DNA from: Acidimicrobiia bacterium | GTDB lineage: Bacteria > Actinomycetota > Acidimicrobiia > Spongiisociales > JAENVV01 | Direction: 5' to 3' | NCBI GenBank assembly: GCA_020352575.1 | Contig: CP070681.1 | Coordinates: 1,282,375-1,291,885 of the forward strand | Length of the DNA stretch: 9,511 nt | Shown: positions 1 to 5,936 of the stretch, one piece after another | How positions within the stretch are numbered: the stretch's first letter is position 1 | Layout of the letters: each line of letters opens with the position of its first letter | Program-made: the position numbers and the translations under genes | The notes under the pieces: generated by a model | Told to the model about the DNA's origin: nothing | Seen by the model: only the letters and a program-made list of their open reading frames with translations | Databases searched by the model: none

Positions 1-132
1 GGAGAGCGTCCTCGCCGTCCCGCCGGACGAGACGATCTCGACGCCCGCCGCAACCAGGCGCTCGGCGAAGGGGACGAGCCCGGCCTTGTCACTCACGCTG
101 AGGAGGGCGCGGCGGACGGGGATGGCGGTCAT
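1..132 (-). CDS. purH: PurH N-terminal fragment (IMP cyclohydrolase / AICAR transformylase), cut by the window edge
   Basis: Bifunctional enzyme of the last two steps of de novo IMP synthesis: formylation of AICAR, then ring closure to IMP, in the cytoplasm. Only the first 44 codons are inside the window. They read [16 protein letters not shown] and continue through [10 protein letters not shown] to [12 protein letters not shown], the characteristic start of the N-terminal MGS-like cyclohydrolase domain, where the SVSDK and S-x-GGT segments lie. The ATG at 132 overlaps the purN stop in an ATGA junction, and a strong Shine-Dalgarno (GGGAGG, 145-140) lies 7 bases upstream inside the end of purN, so the start is well supported. 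It is co-transcribed and probably translationally coupled with purN. The transformylase domain lies outside the window, so its integrity cannot be judged. Confidence 0.93.
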   Translation of the reverse strand, partial: MTAIPVRRALLSVSDKAGLVPFAERLVAAGVEIVSSGGTARTLS

Positions 133-731
133 GACGGTTCCTCCCAGTGGACGGTGCGTCCTTCGACGGTGATGCGGCCGGCCGCGAAGGCAGCGACGAC
201 CTCGGGATAGAGCTGGTGTTCCACCTGTTGGATGCGGGCGTGGAGCGAGTCGGCGTCGTCACCCTCCTCGATGAGGACCGGCCGCTGGGCGATCACCGGC
301 CCGTGGTCGACCTGCTCGTCGACGAAGTGGACCGTGACGCCGGTGACCTTGGCACCGTGGGCGAGGGAGTCCTCGACGGCGTGGGCCCCGGGGAACGACG
401 GCAGGAGCGACGGGTGGATGTTGAGGATGCGGAGGGGGAATCGCTCGACGGCCTCGGCCGAGAGGATGCGCATGAACCCCGCCAGCACCACGGCCTCGGC
501 CCCTGCCCCTTGGATGGCGTCGCAGACGGCCGTCGTGAACGCCGCCCGGTCGGCGTGGTCGGCCCAGCGGACGACGGCGGCCGGGATGCCGGCGCCACGA
601 GCCCGTTCGAGGCCGTAGGCGTCGGCCTTGTCGGAGAGCACGAGGACGATCTCGGCACCGAGGTCGTCGCCGGCGTCCAGGAGCGCCTGCAGGTTGGAAC
701 CCGAGCCGGAGACGAGCACTGCAATCCGCAC
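129..731 (-). CDS. purN: Phosphoribosylglycinamide formyltransferase (GART), PurN
   Basis: Transfers the formyl group of 10-formyltetrahydrofolate to GAR, the third step of de novo purine synthesis, in the cytoplasm. The 200-residue product has the usual length for the family (E. coli about 212). Visible marks are the phosphate-binding loop [11 protein letters not shown] (residues 7-17), GFMRIL (85-90), [15 protein letters not shown] (104-118) and [15 protein letters not shown] (135-149). The catalytic Asn-His-Asp triad corresponds to N104, H106 and D142, all present. The start is GTG at 731; no purine-rich ribosome binding site precedes it, but a TACCCT box sits 7 bases upstream, which suggests a leaderless transcript beginning at the GTG. 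The stop overlaps the purH ATG by 4 bases. It is the first gene of a leftward purNH operon, divergent from the YibE/F gene. Confidence 0.96.
   Translation of the reverse strand: MRIAVLVSGSGSNLQALLDAGDDLGAEIVLVLSDKADAYGLERARGAGIPAAVVRWADHADRAAFTTAVCDAIQGAGAEAVVLAGFMRILSAEAVERFPLRILNIHPSLLPSFPGAHAVEDSLAHGAKVTGVTVHFVDEQVDHGPVIAQRPVLIEEGDDADSLHARIQQVEHQLYPEVVAAFAAGRITVEGRTVHWEEPS
140..145 (-). promoter_or_regulatory. Ribosome binding site of purH
   Basis: GGGAGG on the minus strand, 7 bases before the purH ATG, lies inside the last codons of purN. It fixes the purH start and supports translational coupling across the ATGA overlap. Confidence 0.75.
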
Positions 732-738
732 GGGCGGG

Positions 739-744
739 AGGGTA
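739..744 (-). promoter_or_regulatory. Candidate -10 box of a leaderless purN promoter
   Basis: TACCCT (TAnnnT form) is read on the minus strand at 744-739, followed by CCCGCCC and then the purN GTG at 731. The 7-base spacing would place the transcription start on the first base of the start codon. No clear -35 hexamer is visible. The upstream stretch is pyrimidine-rich and contains no Shine-Dalgarno, consistent with leaderless initiation. Confidence 0.55.
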
Positions 745-773
745 GGCGTGCCTTGGGATGGTTCGGTCGCCGG

Positions 774-779
774 TAACTT
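774..779 (+). promoter_or_regulatory. Candidate -10 box of a leaderless yibE/F promoter
   Basis: TAACTT is followed by 8 bases and then the ATG at 788. This fits TAnnnT with transcription beginning at or next to the start codon, and it decides the start over the ATG at 758. A weak -35-like TTGGGA lies at 753-758 with a short 15-base spacer. No Shine-Dalgarno precedes 788. Confidence 0.5.
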
Positions 780-787
780 GGCCGTCG

Positions 788-1972
788 ATGCACGACCATG
801 AGGCCCTCAACGCGGCGTCGCACTCCCCGGTGCTGCGTGCCATCACCATCGCAGTCGGACTCTGCCTGGCCGCCGTGCTCTTCGGCGCCGTGCTCCTGTG
901 GCCCACCGCCGAAGGTCGGGAGTCCGCCCGGGAGACCGCCGCCGCACTCGGCCTGGCGTCCGAGCGCATCGCCGCAGAGATCGTGGTGATCGAAGACGGG
1001 CCGTGCTCCTATGCCAGCGAGGACAACCCCCAGGAGTGCCGCCTGTTCGTGGCCGAGCCGTCGGAAGGCGAGTCGGAAGGCACGCTGGTCCCCCTCCCGG
1101 AGTTCAACCTCGAGTTCGACACCTCGCTGCCCGACCTCGAGGTCGGCGATCGGGTCATCCTCGGGTACGAGCCGAGCACCGACTTCTGGTTCTACGCCGA
1201 CCGCGAGCGCCGTGGGGCACTCATCGGCCTGACGGTCCTCTTTGTCGTCGTCGTGATCGCGCTGGGCCGGATACGTGGCGCCCGGGCGCTGCTCGCCATG
1301 GCGGGCACGCTGGCGGTCTTCGCCGCGTTCATCGCCCCCTCCGTCCTGGAGGGCAACGATCCCGTTGCCGTCGCCGTGGTTGCGGCAGGGGCGATCGCCG
1401 TATTGGGCCTCCCACTCACCCACGGGTTCGGACCGACCACGACCGTCGCGCTCGCCGCGACCCTGGCGGCACTCGGACTCACACTGGGATTGTCCGCGGC
1501 CTTCTTCGAGATCGCCGCCTTCACCGGGTATGCCACCGAGGAGTCGATGGTGATCCCGTTCCTGACGGAGGGCATCGACATGGGGGCGCTACTCCTGGGC
1601 GGGGCCGTGATCGGTGCCCTCGGGGCGCTCGACGACATCACCGTCACGCAGGTGGCCACGGTTGCCGAGGTGCATCGGCGCTCACCAGGGCTCGGTTTCA
1701 GCGAGTTGGTCCAGTCCGGTCTGCGCGTGGGTCGCGAGCACATCGCCTCGACCGTCAACACGCTGCTCCTCGCATACACGGGTGCCGGCATCCCGATCCT
1801 GCTGCTGTTCGCCGTCGCCGACCAGCCGCTGGGGATCGTCCTCAACTCCGAGCTCATCGCCGTGGAGGTCGCCCGCACGCTCACGGGGTCGATGGGCCTG
1901 GTGGCCGCAACCCCGCTGGCAACCGCCCTCGCAGCCGCCGTGCTCGTCGGGCGACCGAGTGACCATCGGTAA
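788..1972 (+). CDS. YibE/F-family integral membrane protein
   Basis: Membrane protein of the YibE/F family, whose biochemical role is not established. The 394-residue product has an N-terminal membrane segment (about 18-39), a soluble domain of roughly 100 residues (40-143) that should lie outside the membrane, and about seven more hydrophobic segments (near 144-160, 165-185, 191-210, 217-240, 263-281, 323-343, 369-388). The family-type motifs are GALGALDDITVTQ (276-288) and GREHIASTVNTLLLAYTGAG (315-334). I prefer the ATG at 788 over the in-frame ATG at 758, because a TAACTT box (774-779) stands 8 bases before 788, matching the leaderless pattern of neighbouring genes; the longer reading only adds MVRSPVTWPS. 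The soluble domain has two cysteines (C73, C84) that could pair. The stop TAA is shared with the promoter of the next gene. Substrate unknown. Confidence 0.88.
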   Translation: MHDHEALNAASHSPVLRAITIAVGLCLAAVLFGAVLLWPTAEGRESARETAAALGLASERIAAEIVVIEDGPCSYASEDNPQECRLFVAEPSEGESEGTLVPLPEFNLEFDTSLPDLEVGDRVILGYEPSTDFWFYADRERRGALIGLTVLFVVVVIALGRIRGARALLAMAGTLAVFAAFIAPSVLEGNDPVAVAVVAAGAIAVLGLPLTHGFGPTTTVALAATLAALGLTLGLSAAFFEIAAFTGYATEESMVIPFLTEGIDMGALLLGGAVIGALGALDDITVTQVATVAEVHRRSPGLGFSELVQSGLRVGREHIASTVNTLLLAYTGAGIPILLLFAVADQPLGIVLNSELIAVEVARTLTGSMGLVAATPLATALAAAVLVGRPSDHR

Positions 1973-1975
1973 CCT
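1970..1975 (+). promoter_or_regulatory. Candidate -10 box of a leaderless adenosine deaminase promoter
   Basis: TAACCT, whose first three bases are the stop codon of the YibE/F gene, is followed by CGCCCG and the ATG at 1982. The 6-base spacing fits a leaderless start, and no Shine-Dalgarno is present. No convincing -35 hexamer is seen in the end of the YibE/F gene. Confidence 0.5.
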
Positions 1976-1981
1976 CGCCCG

Positions 1982-3016
1982 ATGGATATCGCGTCCCTCC
2001 CCAAGGTCCTCCTCCACGACCACCTCGACGGCGGCCTGCGCCCCACGACGATCCTCGAACTGGCCGAAGAGGTCGGGTACGGCGGGCTCCCCGCCGACAC
2101 GGCCGAGGGCCTCGAGGAGTGGTTCGACCAGGGGACGTCGGGGTCCCTCCCCCGCTACCTGGAGGCGTTCACCCACACGGTGGCGGTCCTCCAGACGGCT
2201 CCCGCGATCGAGCGAGTCGCGTACGAGTGCGGGGTGGACCTCCACGCCGACGGCGTCGTCTACTTCGAGAGCCGGTACGCCCCCAGCCTCTCGACCGAGG
2301 CCGGCCTCTCGCGCCGCGAGGTATTGGAGGCGATGGCGGCGGGCTTCCGCCGAGCCGAACAAGAGACCGGCGTGCTGTGGGGCATCATCGTCGACGCCAT
2401 GCGCCAGGACACCGACTCGGTGGAGGTGGCGCAGGTAGCGATCGACTCCAGGGATCTCGGGGTCGTGGCATTCGACCTCGCCGGCCCCGAGGCGGGCTTC
2501 CCGCCGGACGACCACCTCGAGGCCTGCCGGATGATCCGCGAAGCCAACATGGGCCTCACCATCCACGCCGGCGAGGCTGACGGCCCCGACTCGATGTGGC
2601 GAGCCATCCAGAGGTGCGGCGCCCACCGGCTCGGGCACGGGGGAGCGATCCTCGTGGACTGCATGGTCGAAGAGGATGCCGTGATCGCCCTCGGATCGCT
2701 CGCGACCTATGTCAGGGACTTCCGTGTGGCCCTTGAGATGTGCCCCTACTCGAACACCCACACATCCGGACGCGCCCTCGCCAGGCACCCGATCCGACCT
2801 CTGCACGACGCAGGCTTCAACGTGACGGTGAACACCGACAACCGGCTCATGAGCCGCACCTCGATGACCAAGGAGATGACCGCCCTCCACGAGGTCCTCG
2901 GATTCACCCGGCGAGATCTGGAACGGCTCACCATGCGAGCACTGAAGGCCTCCTTCAGCAGCCAGGGGGTGAAGGACCGCCTCTACAGGGTGATCAAGGA
3001 CGGCTTCGCCGAGTAG
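1982..3016 (+). CDS. add: Adenosine deaminase
   Basis: Zinc-dependent hydrolytic deamination of adenosine/deoxyadenosine to inosine/deoxyinosine, a cytoplasmic purine-salvage step. The 344-residue product has the family length and motifs in order: HDHLDGGLRP (12-21, with metal ligands H12 and H14), YFESRYAP (94-101), FDLAGPEAGFPP (164-175), TIHAGEA (193-199, zinc ligand H195 and catalytic E198), HRLGHG (215-220, catalytic H219), LEMCPYSN (251-258) and VNTDNRLMS (283-291, zinc ligand D286). The residue after D286 is Asn rather than the Asp of the mammalian enzyme; as I recall this is usual in actinobacterial members. The start lies 9 bases after the YibE/F stop, with TAACCT six bases upstream and no ribosome binding site, so it may be transcribed from its own leaderless promoter as well as by read-through. 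It converges on the P450 gene. Confidence 0.94.
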   Translation: MDIASLPKVLLHDHLDGGLRPTTILELAEEVGYGGLPADTAEGLEEWFDQGTSGSLPRYLEAFTHTVAVLQTAPAIERVAYECGVDLHADGVVYFESRYAPSLSTEAGLSRREVLEAMAAGFRRAEQETGVLWGIIVDAMRQDTDSVEVAQVAIDSRDLGVVAFDLAGPEAGFPPDDHLEACRMIREANMGLTIHAGEADGPDSMWRAIQRCGAHRLGHGGAILVDCMVEEDAVIALGSLATYVRDFRVALEMCPYSNTHTSGRALARHPIRPLHDAGFNVTVNTDNRLMSRTSMTKEMTALHEVLGFTRRDLERLTMRALKASFSSQGVKDRLYRVIKDGFAE

Positions 3017-3036
3017 GAACCAAGGCCGGACACCCC

Positions 3037-4368
3037 CTAGGCGGCTCGCAGGGTGAGCGGCAGACCGTTGCGAGGCTTGGGTATCGGCACGGCCTGGAAC
3101 GTGACACTGGCACCGGGTCGGGCCGCCAGATCGAAACGGCTGAACACCTGGGCAATCACCGCCTTGGCGTTGAGGTCGGCGAAGTGCCTTCCGAGGCACG
3201 TGTGCGCGCCACCACCGAATGGCACGAAGTTGTGCGAGTGGCGCTCGTGCTCGGCCCGACCCTCCGTGAACCGCTGAGGGTCGAACACCTCCGGCGAGTC
3301 CCACCACTCGGGATCGCGGTGCGTGAGGATGCTCGCCATCGAGACCGCCACCCCCTGCGGGATCGCCACTCCGTCGATCTCCGTGTCGGAGAGGACCCCT
3401 CTCGGCGAGAACGGCACCGGGGGGTGCAATCGGGTTGCCTCCTTGAACACCAGCCCCGTCGCCTCCATCGACCTTGCCCCGTCGAAGTCGACGCGAGCTG
3501 AGGGAAGGCCACGGACCTCCTCCCGAACCCGCGCCTGCCAGTCGTCCGAGGTGGCGAGGTACCAGAGCATGGCGCTCAGCGTTCCCGTCGTCGTGTCATG
3601 GGCTGCCAGCAAGAGGAAGATCATGTGATCGACGACCTCATCGTCGGTGAGCCTGTTTCCCTCCTCGTCCTCGGCGTGGCAGAGGCGACTGAACATGTCT
3701 GCCGACTCCGGGGCAGCCCGCTTGGCAGCCACTCGGCCGCCGAAGTAGTCCACCAGGTAGCGCCTTCCCGCGAGGCCTCGCCTCATCTGGGTGCCCGGGA
3801 GCGGCGACCGGATCGGGCTCACCCCGGCCATGACGCTGTCGATGAACGCTCGGTTCACCGCATCGGCTTCCGGGCCCAGGGGCGCGCCGACGAACACGCG
3901 GACGGCGATGTCGAGGAGGAGTTCCTTGATGCCCGGATACACATCGAACTCGCCCCTCCCACGCCAGCGATCCAAGTGCTCCTCGATGACCGGATGCATG
4001 AGGTCGAGGTACGAGACGAGCGCATCCCTCCGAAACGCTTGGCGCATGATCCGCCGGTGGATGCGGTGGTCATCGAAGTCGCGCAGCATGAGGCCTCGAC
4101 TGAAGAGAGAGCCGATCGAACTCTCCCACCCGACCTCTGAACTGAAGATCTGCTCCCGGTCGAGGAAGACCTGCTTCGCCGCGTGGGGGGTCGACACGAC
4201 GACGAAGTCCTGGCCGAGCAGCGACACCTTGAACACCGGCCCGAACCGATCGCGCATCGACGAAACGAGCGAGAGGGCATCGCGGGCGAACGGAACCGTC
4301 CTGCCGATCACGGGCCAGCCCATGTCACCCGGGATATGAGCGAGGAGCGCCGGGTCGAGGTGCGCCAT
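3037..4368 (-). CDS. Cytochrome P450 monooxygenase (soluble, substrate unknown)
   Basis: Heme-thiolate monooxygenase that inserts one oxygen atom from O2 into an organic substrate using electrons from separate redox partners. The 443-residue product has no N-terminal membrane anchor, so it should be cytoplasmic. Diagnostic elements are the I-helix oxygen-activation motif AAHDTTT (255-261), the ExxR of the K-helix EATR (310-313), the DPQRF segment (363-367) and the heme-binding loop FVPFGGGAHTCLGRHFA (381-397), with the heme ligand C391. The N-terminus (PGDMGWPVIGRT, 13-24) and overall pattern remind me of CYP120/CYP51/CYP26-type proteins rather than the CYP105/CYP107 types common in streptomycete secondary metabolism; this grouping is tentative. 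The ATG at 4368 has TAGGGT six bases upstream and no Shine-Dalgarno. No ferredoxin or reductase gene is nearby. The substrate cannot be told from sequence. Confidence 0.94.
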   Translation of the reverse strand: MAHLDPALLAHIPGDMGWPVIGRTVPFARDALSLVSSMRDRFGPVFKVSLLGQDFVVVSTPHAAKQVFLDREQIFSSEVGWESSIGSLFSRGLMLRDFDDHRIHRRIMRQAFRRDALVSYLDLMHPVIEEHLDRWRGRGEFDVYPGIKELLLDIAVRVFVGAPLGPEADAVNRAFIDSVMAGVSPIRSPLPGTQMRRGLAGRRYLVDYFGGRVAAKRAAPESADMFSRLCHAEDEEGNRLTDDEVVDHMIFLLLAAHDTTTGTLSAMLWYLATSDDWQARVREEVRGLPSARVDFDGARSMEATGLVFKEATRLHPPVPFSPRGVLSDTEIDGVAIPQGVAVSMASILTHRDPEWWDSPEVFDPQRFTEGRAEHERHSHNFVPFGGGAHTCLGRHFADLNAKAVIAQVFSRFDLAARPGASVTFQAVPIPKPRNGLPLTLRAA

Positions 4369-4374
4369 GGCGGC

Positions 4375-4380
4375 ACCCTA
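4375..4380 (-). promoter_or_regulatory. Candidate -10 box of a leaderless P450 promoter
   Basis: TAGGGT on the minus strand (4380-4375) is followed by GCCGCC and the P450 ATG at 4368. It lies in the 20-base gap after the exporter stop. The spacing is 6 bases, with no Shine-Dalgarno, so the P450 could be expressed separately from the sucCD-exporter transcript. Confidence 0.5.
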
Positions 4381-4388
4381 CCGGTGCG

Positions 4389-4994
4389 TCAGAGCCCGGT
4401 GACGCCCAGCCATATGAGCCACACCCCGATCCCCGCCATGAGGACGGCCGAGGCCACCACCGTTCGGTGGAGCCAGCGGCCGGCCAGCGCCGACCGGCCT
4501 CGCCCGACGACGACGGCGAACACCACCTTCACCCCGACCAGGCCGAGGTAGAACAGGGCCAGCCACGCGATCCCAACACCCACTCCCCCGTCGAACGCCC
4601 TCGACAGCAGCGGCGCCCCCGCCCCGAGCCAGAAGATCCATGGGTTCGGGTTCACCATGTTGAGGAAGGCACCCTTGAGGTAGTCCTTCGCCGCTGAGTC
4701 CTCGATCTCTTCGAACTCCCGACCCTCCGGCATCCCGCCCGCCCGCACGCCGAGCCAGATGATGAAGAGGCCACCCACGATCGCCATGCCGCGCAGCACC
4801 GGGTCGGGGAGCGCCGCGGCGGCGAAGAGGCTCAAGAGCACCGGCGGGGTGTCGGAGATGAGCGGCGCGAAGGCATAGCGCACCGCGGGGCGGGCCCCGC
4901 GGCGCAGCGCCGTCGAGAGGATCACCGAATGCAGCGGCCCAGGCGTCAGCCCGGCGGCGACGCCGAGCGCAAACGACGCGAGGAGTTCGGTCAC
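4389..4994 (-). CDS. LysE/RhtB-family transporter (putative amino acid or metabolite exporter)
   Basis: Predicted cytoplasmic-membrane protein of the LysE/RhtB superfamily, whose known members export amino acids or related small molecules. The 201-residue length is typical (about 200-220). About six hydrophobic segments are seen, near residues 3-25, 42-62, 66-86, 106-130, 137-163 and 177-199. The family marks are GLTPGP in the first segment (15-20) and NMVNPNPWIFW (112-122) at the start of the fourth, the position of the usual NP motif. An acidic loop (90-100) separates the third and fourth segments. The start is GTG at 4994, 12 bases after the sucD stop, with no strong Shine-Dalgarno, which suggests read-through from sucD and weak initiation. 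The substrate is unknown and neither neighbour suggests one. Confidence 0.85.
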   Translation of the reverse strand: MTELLASFALGVAAGLTPGPLHSVILSTALRRGARPAVRYAFAPLISDTPPVLLSLFAAAALPDPVLRGMAIVGGLFIIWLGVRAGGMPEGREFEEIEDSAAKDYLKGAFLNMVNPNPWIFWLGAGAPLLSRAFDGGVGVGIAWLALFYLGLVGVKVVFAVVVGRGRSALAGRWLHRTVVASAVLMAGIGVWLIWLGVTGL

Positions 4995-5001
4995 GTGCCT
5001 G

Positions 5002-5013
5002 GGGGACTACCCC
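5002..5013 (-). other. Small GC hairpin with the sucD stop codon in its loop
   Basis: On the minus strand GGGG-TAGT-CCCC forms a perfect 4-pair stem whose loop holds the TAG stop of sucD, 7 bases before the exporter GTG. There is no T-run after it, so it is not an intrinsic terminator. It could lower translation of the exporter gene or be chance in GC-rich DNA. Confidence 0.3.
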
Positions 5014-5936
5014 TCGCCGAGGGCCTGCAGCATCGCCGAGCCCATGTCCGTCGGCGTCGGTGCCACGACCACACCGGCTGCCTCGAGCGCGGCAATCTTG
5101 TCGGCCGCCGTGCCCTTCCCACCCGAGATGATCGCTCCGGCGTGCCCCATCCGCTTCCCGGGCGGTGCGGTGGTCCCGGCAATGAAGCCGGCCACCGGCT
5201 TCGTCATGTGCTCGGTGATCCAGGCAGCGGCCTCTTCCTCGGCCGAGCCGCCGATCTCACCGATCATGATGACGCCCTCGGTTGCGGGATCCTCGTTGAA
5301 CATCTCGAGGCAATCGATGAAGTTCGTGCCGTTCACCGGGTCACCGCCGATGCCGATGGCAGTGGTCTGGCCGAGTCCGTTCTGGGTGAGTTGGTGGACG
5401 GCCTCGTACGTGAGGGTGCCCGAGCGGCTCACCACGCCGATCCGGCCGGGGGTGTGGATGTAGCCGGGCATGATCCCGATCCGACACTCCTGGGGGGTGA
5501 TGACCCCGGGGCAGTTCGGACCGACGAGGCGCACGTCCTTGTCCGCCAGGTACCGCTTGGCCCGCACCATGTCGTTGATCGGGACGCCCTCGGTGATCGC
5601 CACGATCACTTCGATGCCGGCCTCTGCGGCCTCCATGATGGCGTCGGCTGCGAACGGCGGCGGGACGAACACCACTGAGGCGTTGGCACCGGTGGCAGCC
5701 TTCGCCTCCTGCACCGTGCCGAAGATCGGCACGTCCACTTGGTACGTGTCAGCACGACCCTGCACGCCGGAGTGATCGGTCTCTCCCTCGAAGGTCATCG
5801 TCTGGCCCGCACGGGTCGGGTGGACGCCACCGACGACCTGCGTGCCGTAGGCGATCGACTTGTCGGCGTGGAACCGGCCGGTCCCACCCATCCCCTGCAC
5901 GAGGAGCTTCGTGTCCTTGTTGATCAAGACGCTCAT
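5007..5936 (-). CDS. sucD: Succinate-CoA ligase alpha subunit (SucD) with an unusual CoA-binding region
   Basis: Alpha subunit of succinyl-CoA synthetase (TCA cycle, cytoplasm). It binds CoA and carries the phosphohistidine used to make ATP or GTP from succinyl-CoA. The 309-residue product is longer than E. coli SucD (about 289). Visible marks are the N-terminal CoA-binding loop [11 protein letters not shown] (13-23), [10 protein letters not shown] (139-148), [12 protein letters not shown] (169-180), GIGGDP (195-200), [14 protein letters not shown] (224-237) and MGHAGAI (263-269) with active-site H265. The start is the ATG at 5936, which overlaps the sucC stop (ATGA) with GGAG 8 bases upstream; an open frame continues to 6122 but lies within sucC. 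Relative to remembered E. coli, alphaproteobacterial and Streptomyces proteins, the CoA loop is one residue shorter and about 14 extra residues lie near 52-66. Confidence 0.95.
   Translation of the reverse strand: MSVLINKDTKLLVQGMGGTGRFHADKSIAYGTQVVGGVHPTRAGQTMTFEGETDHSGVQGRADTYQVDVPIFGTVQEAKAATGANASVVFVPPPFAADAIMEAAEAGIEVIVAITEGVPINDMVRAKRYLADKDVRLVGPNCPGVITPQECRIGIMPGYIHTPGRIGVVSRSGTLTYEAVHQLTQNGLGQTTAIGIGGDPVNGTNFIDCLEMFNEDPATEGVIMIGEIGGSAEEEAAAWITEHMTKPVAGFIAGTTAPPGKRMGHAGAIISGGKGTAADKIAALEAAGVVVAPTPTDMGSAMLQALGEG

Noticed and set aside
293..1423. A 376-codon minus-strand open frame across purN and the YibE/F gene
   Set aside because: It is out of frame with purN over the shared stretch and antisense to the YibE/F gene, with no domain resemblance.
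3017..3058. Possible bidirectional terminator between adenosine deaminase and the P450
   Set aside because: The gap is only 20 bases. The best pairing nearby (GCTC 3044-3047 with GAGC 3055-3058) is 4 pairs without a T-run, and the CCTAGG palindrome at 3036-3041 is too short.
1682..3307. A 541-codon minus-strand open frame across adenosine deaminase and the P450 end
   Set aside because: It runs through two well-supported genes and has no family motif. It is an artefact of GC-rich codon use.
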